From: RYN-230 sp963711705
Lineage (GTDB): Bacteria > Actinomycetota > Actinomycetes > Streptosporangiales > Streptosporangiaceae
DNA: 64,000 nucleotides
Assembly (NCBI GenBank): GCA_963711705.1
Contig: CAVQFM010000022.1
Location: 1 to 64,000 of the forward strand
Reading direction: 5' to 3'
Shown: positions 42,757-51,759 of the stretch, piece after piece
How the letters are laid out: each line of letters opens with the position of its first letter
Numbering within the stretch: position 1 is the stretch's first letter
Position numbers and translations under genes: made by a program
Notes under the pieces: model-generated
What the model saw: only the letters and a program-made list of their open reading frames with translations
Database searches by the model: none
Told to the model about the DNA's origin: nothing

Positions 42757-43215
42757 ATGTCGGCGCAGCCCGGATTCCCGGAGCTTTGGCAGGTGGTGCT
42801 GGACACCACCGACGCGCGCGGCCTGGCCGAGTTCTACCGTCAGCTGCTGGGTTTCGGGTACCGCCCCGGGGATGAGCCACCCGCCCCGGGCCAGCCCGAC
42901 CCGGCCGGCCAGGACTGGCTGGTACTCAAAGATCCCGGCGGCACCGCCCGGGTCGCTTTCCAGCAGGTGCCGCAGCTCACGCAGTCGACGTGGCCCGACG
43001 GGACGGTGCCGCAGCAGCTGCACCTGGATCTCACCGTGACCACGGTCGCGGACCTCGACGCCCAGCACGAGCGGGCGCTGGCCCTCGGCGCCCGGCTGCG
43101 CTACGACCGGTCCGGCGACCCGGAGGAACCGCTGCGCGTCTACGCCGACCCGTCCGGGCATCCGTTCTGCATCTTCGTGGCACATCCTCCGAAGCCTGAG
43201 CCGCCCGTCAGCTGA
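42757..43215 (+). CDS. VOC-superfamily (glyoxalase-like) protein
   Basis: 152 residues, ATG after GGAGGTG. WQVVLDTTDARGLAEFYRQL and LGF open the first betaalphabetabetabeta unit; HLDLTVTTVADLDAQHERAL and YADPSGHPFCIFV the second. The HLDL histidine could be a metal ligand. Proteins of this type include glyoxalases, dioxygenases and resistance proteins; no subfamily can be named. Its last 76 nt overlap the end of the convergent tRNase Z-like gene. Confidence 0.88.
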   Translation: MSAQPGFPELWQVVLDTTDARGLAEFYRQLLGFGYRPGDEPPAPGQPDPAGQDWLVLKDPGGTARVAFQQVPQLTQSTWPDGTVPQQLHLDLTVTTVADLDAQHERALALGARLRYDRSGDPEEPLRVYADPSGHPFCIFVAHPPKPEPPVS

Positions 43216-44144
43216 CCAGCCGGGCGGGAGCGCCGGGCCGGGACTGGGATGCGGTCCAGGTCGCGGGCGAGCACGACCTCGCCGCCGAAGACCGCGGCCG
43301 CCTCCCCGGCCAGCCGCTGGCCGTCATCGGCGGCGTAGCGCTGCGAGAAGTGGGTGAGCACGAGCAGCCGGGCCCCGGACTCGGCCGCGATGCGGCCCGC
43401 CTCACCAGCGGTCAGGTGCCCGTACGCGCGGGCCAGCTCGGCCTCGCTGGCGGCGAAGGTGGACTCGCAGACCAGCATGTCGGCCTGGTCGGCGAGCGCG
43501 AACGCGGCGTCGCACAGCCCGGTGTCCATGATGAACGCGAACCGCTGGCCCGGCCGCGGCTCGCTCACCTCGGCCAGCGTCACCCGGCGGCCGCTGGCCA
43601 CCAGGCTGCCCTCGCGCTGCAGCCGCCCGATGTCCGGGCCGGTGATGCCCCGGGCGGCCAGCCGGCCCGGGAGCATCCGCCGCCCGTCCGGCTCCACGAT
43701 CCGGTAGCCGATGGCCGGCACGCTGTGCGCCAGGGGCTGGGCGTCCAGGCGGAACGACGGCGCCTGCAGCACCATCCCCGCGCTGGCCGGGTGTTCCTGC
43801 AGCCGTACCGAGTCGCGGAACAGCGCGGCATGCCGCAGCCGCCGGAACACGTCGGCGCTCGCGGCCGGATAGCAGGCGTGCACGAGGTGCGGCACCCGGT
43901 CCAGGCTCATCCGGGACAGCACTCCCGGCAGGCCCAGGCAGTGGTCCCCGTGGAAATGGGTGATGCAGATGAACGTGATCTGGCTCGCGGTCACCCCGGC
44001 GAACAGCATCTGCCGCTGGGTTCCCTCGCCTGGGTCGAACAGGAACCCGTCGCCCTCCCAGCGCAGCAGGTACCCGTTGTGGTTGCGGGCACGGGTGGGC
44101 GCCTGGCTCGCCGTGCCCAGGACCACCAGTTCGCGATTGGCCAC
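43140..44144 (-). CDS. Ribonuclease Z-like metallo-beta-lactamase protein
   Basis: 334 residues from GTG at 44144. VVLGTASQAPTRARNHNGYL and FDPGEGTQRQMLFAGVTASQ are strand and loop elements of tRNase Z. The metal motif THFHGDH (H63, H65, D67, H68) is intact, followed by LGLPGVLSRM, a later MDTG and the final LTHFSQRYA. The enzyme trims the 3' end of tRNA precursors. The last 22 codons overlap the VOC gene on the other strand. It is the last gene of the ABC/two-component operon. Confidence 0.9.
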   Translation of the reverse strand: MANRELVVLGTASQAPTRARNHNGYLLRWEGDGFLFDPGEGTQRQMLFAGVTASQITFICITHFHGDHCLGLPGVLSRMSLDRVPHLVHACYPAASADVFRRLRHAALFRDSVRLQEHPASAGMVLQAPSFRLDAQPLAHSVPAIGYRIVEPDGRRMLPGRLAARGITGPDIGRLQREGSLVASGRRVTLAEVSEPRPGQRFAFIMDTGLCDAAFALADQADMLVCESTFAASEAELARAYGHLTAGEAGRIAAESGARLLVLTHFSQRYAADDGQRLAGEAAAVFGGEVVLARDLDRIPVPARRSRPAGQLTGGSGFGGCATKMQNGCPDGSA

Positions 44145-44155
44145 GGGGCGCGATC

Positions 44156-44800
44156 CTACGCTGGCCGCCACCCCAGCAGCCGCCCGGCCAGCAGCATTTC
44201 GGCCGCCAGCGGCAGCGAGACCGCGGCCCGCTGCACGGCCGGGGTGGCCGGCCCGGCCGCCTGGGACGCGAACAGCGCCAGGGCGGCCGCGCTGGCCACC
44301 GCGAGGGCGGCCAGGATCGGGCTCAGCGGCCGCCAGCCGGGGTCGCGGCGCAGCCGCCCGGCCAGCACCAGCGGCGCGGCGATCATCGCCGCGTAGGCCA
44401 CCCCGCTGACCAGGTCGTGCACCTGGTTGTGCCATGATTCGCCCGCCCAGCCCGGCCCGGTCAGCAGCAGGTGGTCGCGCCGGAACAGGCCCGCGGCCAC
44501 CGCGGCCACGCCCGCCGCCTGGATCAGCCACGGCCCGGCCGAGCCGGCCGCCGGGACCCGGCGCAGCGCCGCGCCGAACGCCACCGAGCACACGCCCAGC
44601 CCGGCGAACCCGGCCATCATGATCTGCGGGTCCCGGGCATCCATCGCGGCCAGCCCGCTCAGCTGCACCTGCGCCGCGGAGTGGCCGGCCTGCCGCAGCG
44701 AGCCAGCCACCCAGGCCGCGGTGAACAGCACCGGCCCGGCCAGCCCGCAGCCGGCCGCCACGGCCCAGCCGGCCCGCCGCAGCCGGATTCCGGCGGTCAC
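44156..44800 (-). CDS. DUF998 membrane protein
   Basis: 214 residues with six hydrophobic helices. GCGLAGPVLFTAAWVAGSLR, LSGLAAMDARDPQIMMAGFA and HNQVHDLVSGVAYAAMIAAP are DUF998 signatures. The function is unknown. Its GTG overlaps the response-regulator stop by 4 nt, so translation is coupled. Confidence 0.9.
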   Translation of the reverse strand: MTAGIRLRRAGWAVAAGCGLAGPVLFTAAWVAGSLRQAGHSAAQVQLSGLAAMDARDPQIMMAGFAGLGVCSVAFGAALRRVPAAGSAGPWLIQAAGVAAVAAGLFRRDHLLLTGPGWAGESWHNQVHDLVSGVAYAAMIAAPLVLAGRLRRDPGWRPLSPILAALAVASAAALALFASQAAGPATPAVQRAAVSLPLAAEMLLAGRLLGWRPA

Positions 44801-45447
44801 CGGTCCGGGGGGGCAGGGGTGAGCAGCCCCCGGTTGAACGCCTCGGCCACGGCGGCGGCCCGGTCGCTGACCCCGAGCTTGGCGTAGATGTGCAGCAGGT
44901 GGGTCTTGACCGTGGCCTCGCTGATGAACAGCCGGGCGGCGGCCTCCCGGTTGGTGGTCCCGGCCGCAACCAGCTCCAGGATCTCCAGCTCACGCTGGCT
45001 GAGCGGCTCGGCGCCGGGCGCCCGGACCCGGCTCATCAGCCGGGTGGCCACCGCGGGCGACAGCACGGCCTGGCCTTGCGCGGCGGCCCGGACCGCGCGC
45101 AGCAGCTCGCCGCGGGGCGCGTCCTTGAGCAGGTAGCCGGTGGCGCCCGCCTCGATCGCGGGCAGCACGTGACTGTCGGTGTCATAGGTGGTGAGCACCA
45201 GGACGCGCGCGGTGCTGCCGCGCCGGGCCAGCTCGGTGATCGCGGCCACCCCGTCCATGCCCGGCATCCGCAGGTCCATCAGGATCACGTCGGGCTGCCG
45301 GGCCTGGGCCAGCCGGACCGCTTCGGCGCCGTCAGCGGCCTGGCCGACGACCTCGAACCCGGGGTCGGGCTCGAACATGCCGCTCAGCCCGTCCCTGACC
45401 ACCGGATGATCATCCACGATCAGCAGCTTGATCGGCGCGCTGGTCAC
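44797..45447 (-). CDS. NarL/LuxR-type response regulator
   Basis: 216 residues from GTG. The receiver has the acidic pair in IVDDHPVVRDGL, phospho-acceptor D58 in LMDLRMPGMDG, the threonine in LVLTTYDTD and the lysine in YLLKDAP. The C-terminal LuxR helix-turn-helix is LSQRELEILELVAAGTTNRE ... VKTHLLHIYAKLGV. It pairs with the kinase encoded just upstream, with a 4-nt GTGA overlap. It probably controls the ABC exporter of the same operon. Confidence 0.95.
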   Translation of the reverse strand: MTSAPIKLLIVDDHPVVRDGLSGMFEPDPGFEVVGQAADGAEAVRLAQARQPDVILMDLRMPGMDGVAAITELARRGSTARVLVLTTYDTDSHVLPAIEAGATGYLLKDAPRGELLRAVRAAAQGQAVLSPAVATRLMSRVRAPGAEPLSQRELEILELVAAGTTNREAAARLFISEATVKTHLLHIYAKLGVSDRAAAVAEAFNRGLLTPAPPDR

Positions 45448-46694
45448 CGGCCGGCCTCCACGGCCACGGCCGGGACGCACGCCGAGATCGCGGTGCCACC
45501 GCCAGGTTCCGATTCGACCTGAACCGTTCCGGACAGTCCCTCGATCCGCTGCCGCATCGCGACCAGGCCGAAGCCGTCCGCGGCCGCACCGGCGGGGGCC
45601 GGGGCGAAGCCGCGGCCGTCGTCCCGCACGTCCAGCGCGACCTCGTACGGCATGTAGGACAGGGTCAGCCCGACCCGGGTCGCCTGCGCGTGCCTGGCCA
45701 CGTTGGCCAGCGCCTCCTGAGCGGTGCGCAGCAGCGCGGACTCCGCCCCGCTGGGCAGCGGCCGGGCCGTGCCGGTGGTGGTGACCTGGACCGCGATCCC
45801 GTGCAGCGCGGACCAGCGCTCGGCCACGCTGGTCAGCGCGTCGCTGAGCCGGGCCGTTTCCAGCGGCTCCGGCCGCAGCGCGTCCACCGACCGGCGGGCT
45901 TCGGACAGGCTCTCCCGGGCCAGCCTGGTCGCGGCGGCCACGCGCCGGCGCCACCCGGCCGGGTCCGCGCTGGCCTGCTCGGCCGCCTGCAGCTGGGTGA
46001 TGATCCCGGTCAGCCCCTGGGCCAGGGTGTCGTGAATCTCCCGGGCCATCCGCTGCCGCTCATCCAGGATCCCGGCCTCCCGCGCCTGGGCCAGCAGCTG
46101 CTCGTGCAGGCCCGCGTTCTCGGCCAGCGTCGCCTCCAGCCTCCGGTTGGCGTCCCGCAGCTCATCCACCATCCGCCCGCGCTCGTCATGCTGCGTTTCG
46201 AGGCGGTGCAGGAACCAGGTGACGGTGGATATGGCGATCACATTCCCGGCGATAACGCCCGCATAGGCGGCCAGGCCGACCGGAGTGGCCCGGTCCAGGC
46301 CCGCCGTCTGCGACGTCGCCGCCGCGACGGCCGTGGCCGCGACGCCGGCCAGCTGCCACGGCCAGGCCAGCAGCAGAATGGAGTAGGTATAGCCGGCGTA
46401 CGCGTAGAACCCGAACCACGGATCCCTGATCACCAGCACGAGCAGCAGGGCGATGACCCCGGCGACGAATACCGCCATCACCGGTGGGCGCTGCCGCAGA
46501 TCCGGGACCAGCACCACCACGGCCCACGCCGCCGCCGCCAGGCAGAGCACCAGGTTGATCCAGGCTGAGCCCCAGCTCCCGCTGAGCGCGGAGGGGATCA
46601 GGGCGGCGAGGATGACGTACCCCACCATCGTCGCCCGGACGGGCGCGCCCCGCCGCCACGTGTCCAGCCGGACGCGCGATCCCAGATTGCTCAT
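45444..46694 (-). CDS. Histidine kinase (HisKA_3 family)
   Basis: 416 residues. The start at 46694 is preferred since GGAGG lies 8 nt before it, while the ATG at 46700 abuts it. About five membrane helices (residues 20-165) are followed by a coiled coil and the HisKA_3 domain with H221 in ERQRMAREIHDTLAQG. The ATPase domain has the N box EALANVARHA and the G box DDGRGFAP. There is no large outside domain, so it resembles the membrane-stress (LiaS/DesK-like) kinases that sense changes in the bilayer. It is in an operon with an ABC exporter. Confidence 0.94.
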   Translation of the reverse strand: MSNLGSRVRLDTWRRGAPVRATMVGYVILAALIPSALSGSWGSAWINLVLCLAAAAWAVVVLVPDLRQRPPVMAVFVAGVIALLLVLVIRDPWFGFYAYAGYTYSILLLAWPWQLAGVAATAVAAATSQTAGLDRATPVGLAAYAGVIAGNVIAISTVTWFLHRLETQHDERGRMVDELRDANRRLEATLAENAGLHEQLLAQAREAGILDERQRMAREIHDTLAQGLTGIITQLQAAEQASADPAGWRRRVAAATRLARESLSEARRSVDALRPEPLETARLSDALTSVAERWSALHGIAVQVTTTGTARPLPSGAESALLRTAQEALANVARHAQATRVGLTLSYMPYEVALDVRDDGRGFAPAPAGAAADGFGLVAMRQRIEGLSGTVQVESEPGGGTAISACVPAVAVEAGR

Positions 46695-46713
46695 CCTCAT
46701 CCTCCGGCCGAAT

Positions 46714-47493
46714 CTACTCCCAGCGGAAGAATCTGGCCGCGGCCAGCCCGAACGCCACCGCGTAGGCCGCCATGGTCAGCAGCGGCAGCCAGGCCGGCCA
46801 CTGCCCCTGGGTCGCGTTCTGCAGCGCGGGCACCGCCGCGCCCAGCGGGGTGGCGTGGCTGATGTGCTGGAGCACCTTGGGCATGTCCGGGATCGGCAGC
46901 CACAGCCCGGCGAAGAACATCATCAGGTAGAACAGGATCGCCCCGATCCCCCGCGCCGCGCCCGCGCTCGGTGCCACCGCGGCGACAAACAGGCCGGTCG
47001 CCATCAGCGCGGCGGCGGCCAGCAGGCCGGCCACGATGAACCCGCCGATCTGGCGTGGGGCCGCGACGTCGTACCCGAACCTGGCCACGGCGACGATCAC
47101 CACCACCGTGACCGCGGCCACGGCCAGCTTGACCGCGAGTTCGGCGGCCAGCACCCGGGCCGGGCCCGCCGGAGTGGTCTTCAGCCTGCGCAGGTAGCCC
47201 AGCTCCCGGTAGCTGGCCAGCGTGGCCGGCATGGCCACCAGCGACAGCAGGGCTATCGCGAAGACCAGCAGGATGGGGATGTACACGTCCAGCGTGGTGA
47301 GTCCGCCGAACGCCTTAACCGGGGTGCTGAAGCTGTGGATGCTGCCGAAGATGATCAGCAGCAGCAGCGGGAATCCCACGCTCAGGCCGAGCCCGACGCC
47401 CGCCCGGCCGCGGGTGAACAGCCTGAGCTCGGTCATCGTGAGCTGTGTCATCGCGGAACGCCTGGCCGGCGGGGGCGCGGTGGTAACTGCCAT
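46714..47493 (-). CDS. ABC-2 type transporter permease (DrrB-like)
   Basis: 259 residues, ATG after AGGAGGT. Six hydrophobic segments follow the cytosolic head MTQLTMTELRLFTRGR. The ABC-2 signature ILFYLMMFFAGLWLPIPDMP with LQHISHATPLGAAVPALQNA is present. It forms the membrane part of a drug or lipid exporter with the ATPase encoded 3 nt upstream. Confidence 0.93.
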   Translation of the reverse strand: MAVTTAPPPARRSAMTQLTMTELRLFTRGRAGVGLGLSVGFPLLLLIIFGSIHSFSTPVKAFGGLTTLDVYIPILLVFAIALLSLVAMPATLASYRELGYLRRLKTTPAGPARVLAAELAVKLAVAAVTVVVIVAVARFGYDVAAPRQIGGFIVAGLLAAAALMATGLFVAAVAPSAGAARGIGAILFYLMMFFAGLWLPIPDMPKVLQHISHATPLGAAVPALQNATQGQWPAWLPLLTMAAYAVAFGLAAARFFRWE

Positions 47494-47496
47494 CGT

Positions 47497-48426
47497 TCAG
47501 ACCTCCTGGTTCTCTGTGCTGCCTGGATGCCGGCCGGTGAGCGCGAGGAACGCATCCTCCAGGCTCGCCTGATCCACCCGCAGCTGGCGGGCGATGATGC
47601 CGCGCCGCGCCAGCACCGAGGTGACGGCGTTCAGCGCGCTGCTGTTGCCGGTGACCACCACGACATCGCCCCGGTGGATGACGCTGGTCACCTCGGGCAG
47701 GCTCTCGAGCAGCCCGTGCTCAAGCGGAACGGACGGGCGGAACTGGATCCGCTGCTCGGTCTCCACCCGCTCGGCCAGCGCGGCCGGGGTGTCCAGCGCC
47801 ACGACCCGGCCAGCGTCGATCAGCGCCACCCGGTCGCACAGCCGCTCGGCCTCCTCCATGAAGTGGGTGACGAGCACGATCGTGACGCCCCGGTCGCGCA
47901 CGCGCTCGATCAGCTCCCAGGTGTCCCGCCGGGCCTGTGGGTCCAGGCCGGTGGTGAGCTCGTCCAGCACCGCCACGCGTGGGTTGCCGACGAGGGCCAG
48001 CGCGATCGACAGCCGCTGCTGCTGGCCGCCGGAGAGCTTGCCAAACGGCGTCCTGGCCTTGGCCGTGATACCCAGGACCTCCATCAGCTGCCGCCAGTCA
48101 GCTGGGGCCTGGTAGAAGGAGCTGTACAGCTCCAGAGCCTCGGCCACCCGGAGCTGGTCGGGCAGCCGGCTTTCCTGCAGCTGGGCCCCGAGCCGCTGGG
48201 TCAGCTGGGCCCGGTCCCGCTGCGGGTCGAGCCCGAGCACGCTGATCTGGCCGCGATCCGGCGTCCGCAGCCCCTCGATGCACTCCACGGTCGTGGTCTT
48301 GCCCGCCCCGTTGGGGCCGAGGATGCCGAAGATCTCCCCTTCCTGAACGGTGAACGAGACGTCGTCCACGGCCACCGTGTCCTGGTAGCTCTTGTGCAGC
48401 TGCTGCACATCGATTACCGCTGGCAT
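47497..48426 (-). CDS. ABC transporter ATPase (DrrA-like)
   Basis: 309 residues. Walker A is GPNGAGKT (37-44), the signature LSGGQQQR (131-138), Walker B VAVLDE (about 151-156) and the H loop VTHFM. The C-terminal extension (HRGDVVVVTGNSSALNAVTS ... ASLEDAFLALTGR) is that of antibiotic-resistance exporters. It is the first gene of a six-gene operon with permease, kinase, regulator, DUF998 protein and tRNase Z-like hydrolase. Confidence 0.95.
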   Translation of the reverse strand: MPAVIDVQQLHKSYQDTVAVDDVSFTVQEGEIFGILGPNGAGKTTTVECIEGLRTPDRGQISVLGLDPQRDRAQLTQRLGAQLQESRLPDQLRVAEALELYSSFYQAPADWRQLMEVLGITAKARTPFGKLSGGQQQRLSIALALVGNPRVAVLDELTTGLDPQARRDTWELIERVRDRGVTIVLVTHFMEEAERLCDRVALIDAGRVVALDTPAALAERVETEQRIQFRPSVPLEHGLLESLPEVTSVIHRGDVVVVTGNSSALNAVTSVLARRGIIARQLRVDQASLEDAFLALTGRHPGSTENQEV

Positions 48427-48587
48427 GATGTGCCCTTCCCGGCTCTGGTCGTCATGACCATCAGCCTGGCAACGCCGGGCCCGCGCCCGCATCGCCCGGC
48501 CAGCCACACCTGGCCGGTGACGGGCTGAGCCGGCGGATCGGCCTGGCCCAGCGGCATCCACCGATCGGCTGATGGGGCGCCCGCCGG

Positions 48588-49556
48588 TTACCCGGCCGGG
48601 GACGGGAGGGTGCGGCGCAGGCCGTCGTGGCCGGCGGTCGTGATCCCGGAGAAGCCCTGCCCGGCGCGGCCGGCCCACTGCGCGGGTGAGATCGCGTCCG
48701 GCTCGGCCGGGAGGTAGTGGTTGAGGATGAGCTCGCCGACCCCGGCGCGCTCGGCCACCGCGCCGACCTGGCTGACGTCGGTGTGCAGCGCCGCCATCCG
48801 GGCCAGCGCCGCCCCGGTGAAGCCATGCTGTTCCAGGTAGCCCAGGTCAGCGACCTGGTGGACCAGGATGTCGGCCCCGCGCGCCAGGGCGATCAGGTCC
48901 TCGTTCACGGTCGTGTCACCGGAAAACACCACCGAGCCGTCCGGGGTGTCGAACCGGTAGCCCAGCGCCGGAACCGCCCGGCCGTGCATCACCCGGACCG
49001 CGGTGACCCGGACCCCGCGCTCATCGAGCACGACCACCGGGACCTGGGCCGCGCCCGGGGGCGGGAGCGCGATGTCGGTGGCCCGCACCAGCGACCCCGC
49101 GTCCGGCATCAGGGCATCCAGCGGCATGACGTTCAGGTGGTAGGCGTAGCCGGCCAGGATGCTGGCCACCAGGTCCGCGGTGCCGGGAGCGGGCTGCTGC
49201 GGGTGGATCGTGGTCTGCCGGTGGAACGTGGCATCCCCGGCAGGCAGCATGTCCGGCCGCGGCGGCCCGTAGACGCGGACCGGCGGCAGCGGCCCGTCGG
49301 CACCCTCCCGGACACCCCACGGGTAGAGGAGCAGGCCCGGCAGGTCACCGACATGGTCGGCATGCAGGTGGGTGAGGAACACCGCGGTCAGCTGGCTGAA
49401 GTCGAGTCCCGCGTTGGCATAGGCGGACGGCGACCCACGGCCGCAGTCGACCACGAAGACCCGGTCCCCGGCGATCAGCGCCGACGACGTGCCACCGCGG
49501 CCCGCCACCGGCAGCGGCGCGCCCGCCGTGCCCAGCAGCACCAGTTCCGTTGCCAT
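48588..49556 (-). CDS. MBL-fold metal-dependent hydrolase
   Basis: 322 residues from ATG at 49556 after GGAAGGG. The metal motif LTHLHADHVGD (H63, H65, D67, H68), the later VFSGDTTVN and the final LNHYLP fit the tRNase Z/arylsulfatase-like metallo-beta-lactamase group. The N-terminus ELVLLGTAGAPLPVAGRGGT is also of this type. It has no signal peptide. It probably hydrolyses an ester or phosphoester; the substrate is unknown. It is the second such fold within 6 kb. Confidence 0.9.
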   Translation of the reverse strand: MATELVLLGTAGAPLPVAGRGGTSSALIAGDRVFVVDCGRGSPSAYANAGLDFSQLTAVFLTHLHADHVGDLPGLLLYPWGVREGADGPLPPVRVYGPPRPDMLPAGDATFHRQTTIHPQQPAPGTADLVASILAGYAYHLNVMPLDALMPDAGSLVRATDIALPPPGAAQVPVVVLDERGVRVTAVRVMHGRAVPALGYRFDTPDGSVVFSGDTTVNEDLIALARGADILVHQVADLGYLEQHGFTGAALARMAALHTDVSQVGAVAERAGVGELILNHYLPAEPDAISPAQWAGRAGQGFSGITTAGHDGLRRTLPSPAG

Positions 49557-49636
49557 GTTCGCCCTTCCGCCCCGCCGGCCCTGACCATCATCGGGCATGC
49601 GGTGCGCGGGTACCGGCCGGGCCGGCTACCGCGCCG

Positions 49637-51058
49637 TCACCGGCCCAGCAGGTCGAACGGGCGCAGGTAGACCGGCGGCCGGTAGCGCACGAACGCCGCC
49701 GGGGTGGGCACTGCGGCGTTCCCGCTGGCGAAGATGTTGTAGTCCGGGCCGAGCCCGTTGGCCTGGGCGTTGAGGCTGGCCGGGGCCAGCGCCCCGACGT
49801 CCCAGCGACCCGTGTGCAGCCGGTTGAGCAGGACCTGGGCCGCGGTGATGGTCTCGGCCGGGGTGAACGCGCAGTGCCCGGCCCGGTCCACGAAGATCTG
49901 CTGCAGCAGCCGCCCGTCGCCGGCCCGGTCCACCACGCTCCGGTAGGCCTGCTCGTTCTCCGGCACGACCAGCCCGTCACCCGTGGTGTGCATGGTGAGC
50001 ACCGGCATCGTCAGGCGGCCGTTGAACGCGATGTTGTCGGCCAGGTACTTCACCGCGGCCGGGCTGGCGCTGATCCGGGTGGCCTGGTTCAGCTTGTGCA
50101 GGTCGCCGGCCAGGCTCAGCCCGGCGGCGTGATACAGCGCGACGACTTCGCCCAGGTCCGCCGACTTGGCCAGCTGCGCGACGTAGTTCACGCCGGTGTT
50201 CCAGGACGGGTTCCCGCCCGCCCGGGCCTCGAGCTCAGCCCGGAACGCGAAGATGAACGGGAAGTCGACCTGGGTGTCCCACAGGAACTGGTTGGCTTCC
50301 TGGCCGGCGAAGTCGCCCGCGGCCGGTTCCGGGGAGAGCGGGGTGAACCAGCCCGGCGTGTCACCGAGCGCGGCGGCCAGGGCCAGCCGGGCCCGGCCCG
50401 CCGCGCTGCTCTGCGCGGTGGTGACGGCGGTCTCGGCGTTGCTCAGGTTGCCGGCCGGGTTGGTGATGCCGGTCACCTGCACCGACGGATCGAGCAGCTG
50501 CTGGAAGGCGAACGCCGAGTCCAGCGCGGTGTTCCAGGTGGCGACGCCGCCGGACAGCACGCCGCACATGGGCAGCGCGGCGCTGAACCGGCCCGGGTAG
50601 CGCTGGATCAGGCCCGCGGTGATGATGCCGCCCAGCGAGTGCCCCCAGGCGATCGTCCGGCCCGGGGTGCGGTAGGCCTGATCGAACGCGTCGAGCGTGC
50701 CGATCTGATCCGGCAGCGCCTGCTGGATGGCCCAGCCGGTTGACGCGTAGGAGGAGCCGGCCAGCGCATACCCGTGGCTGAGCAGCCAGCTTGCGGTGAC
50801 CGGGTCACCGGCATCCTGCGCCGGGTTGGGCGACCCCGGCGTGACGTAGCCGTGGCTGTAGAGGAACAGCGTCCCGTTCCACGCCCCGCCGGGGCACTGG
50901 ATCAGGTAGGTCGCGCCATCAGCCAGCGAGCCAGTCAGCGAACTGGGCGAGCCCGACCCACCGCAGGTCTGGGCGGCGGCTGCGGACGCGGCCGGAACCA
51001 GCGCGGTGGTCAGCAGGGCTGCGGACAGGGCAACTAATGCGAGCCGGCTTCGCCGCAT
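49637..51058 (-). CDS. Secreted alpha/beta hydrolase
   Basis: 473 residues from ATG at 51058 (an in-frame ATG lies at 51073). A signal peptide (RRSRLALVALSAALLTTALV then PAASA) is followed by a mature protein with TLFLYSHGYVTPG (oxyanion region) and the serine elbow AWGHSLGGIIT (S141). The acid lies in MHTTGDGLVVPE and the histidine in DRAGHCAFTPAE. It acts outside the cell. Relatives are esterases or peptidases of unknown range. Two cysteines near the N-terminus may form a disulfide. Confidence 0.9.
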   Translation of the reverse strand: MRRSRLALVALSAALLTTALVPAASAAAAQTCGGSGSPSSLTGSLADGATYLIQCPGGAWNGTLFLYSHGYVTPGSPNPAQDAGDPVTASWLLSHGYALAGSSYASTGWAIQQALPDQIGTLDAFDQAYRTPGRTIAWGHSLGGIITAGLIQRYPGRFSAALPMCGVLSGGVATWNTALDSAFAFQQLLDPSVQVTGITNPAGNLSNAETAVTTAQSSAAGRARLALAAALGDTPGWFTPLSPEPAAGDFAGQEANQFLWDTQVDFPFIFAFRAELEARAGGNPSWNTGVNYVAQLAKSADLGEVVALYHAAGLSLAGDLHKLNQATRISASPAAVKYLADNIAFNGRLTMPVLTMHTTGDGLVVPENEQAYRSVVDRAGDGRLLQQIFVDRAGHCAFTPAETITAAQVLLNRLHTGRWDVGALAPASLNAQANGLGPDYNIFASGNAAVPTPAAFVRYRPPVYLRPFDLLGR

Positions 51059-51135
51059 GACACCACGCTCCATTGCGCCGGAAGGGTATGCAATCAGGGA
51101 GGACGATATCCCGGTTGGCCTCATTTGCGAAGTAC

Positions 51136-51640
51136 CTAGCGGATCTTCGCGAACAGCCAGAAAGCCGTGCCGGTGCTAGCGCCGTACGCCAGGTGCCCGG
51201 CCAGGTCCCCGGCCAGGGTCTGCGGGTCGTACTCCCAGATCGGCTTGTACAGCCCGCCCTCGGGGAGGATGACGTAGCCGCTGATCCAGGCGGTGGCGCC
51301 GAGCACCAGACCGTAGCCCGGGCTGCGGCCGGCGCAGCGACCCGGCCACGATCCCGTACGCCGCTCCCCACGCCGATCCGTAGCCCCAGTGCATCGCCGT
51401 GCTGGTGAGAAACGCCCAGCGGTCCGGGAGCGGGCGCTGGGTGAAGCCCTCGATCACGCGCTTGGCCACCTGGCCCGGCACCGGGGCCTGCTCCCAGCCC
51501 TCGACCGGCGCGAATTCCCAGGCCAGCGCGCTTTCCTTACCGCCCTTGCGGCGATAACGCAGGTACTGCACGGCGTCCAGGCCGACGGTTCCCACCGCCC
51601 CGGCCACCAGGCCGCCCACGACGGCGGCGAGCGGTGTCAT
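51136..51640 (-). pseudogene. Hypothetical membrane-associated protein, single frameshift
   Basis: From ATG at 51640, MTPLAAVVGGLVAGAVGTVG and YRRKGGKESALAWEFAPVEG, then AMHWGYGSAWGAAYGIVAGS. After GSLRRPQPG, near 51320, one base appears lost, and the sequence continues in the next frame as YGLVLGATAWISGYVILPEG, DPQTLAGDLAGHLAYGASTG and FWLFAKIR to the stop. The pattern (three glycine-rich helices, a WEYDPQT loop) is that of a small actinomycete membrane protein of unknown function. The single break may be a sequence error. Confidence 0.72.
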
Positions 51641-51759
51641 GGGATGCTTTCCGAGGTTCATCTCCGTGTGTCCAATCGCTCGACATCCTCGGCGCGGGCC
51701 ACTTCACTTGGGGCTGAAGCGTTGGCATGTCACTTGGGCCGACCAGAAATGAGCATCTC

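Noticed and set aside
49637..51058. Secreted hydrolase as a polyester depolymerase or lipase with assigned substrate
   Set aside because: Only the fold, signal peptide and triad can be seen; substrate-binding features of named groups are not evident.
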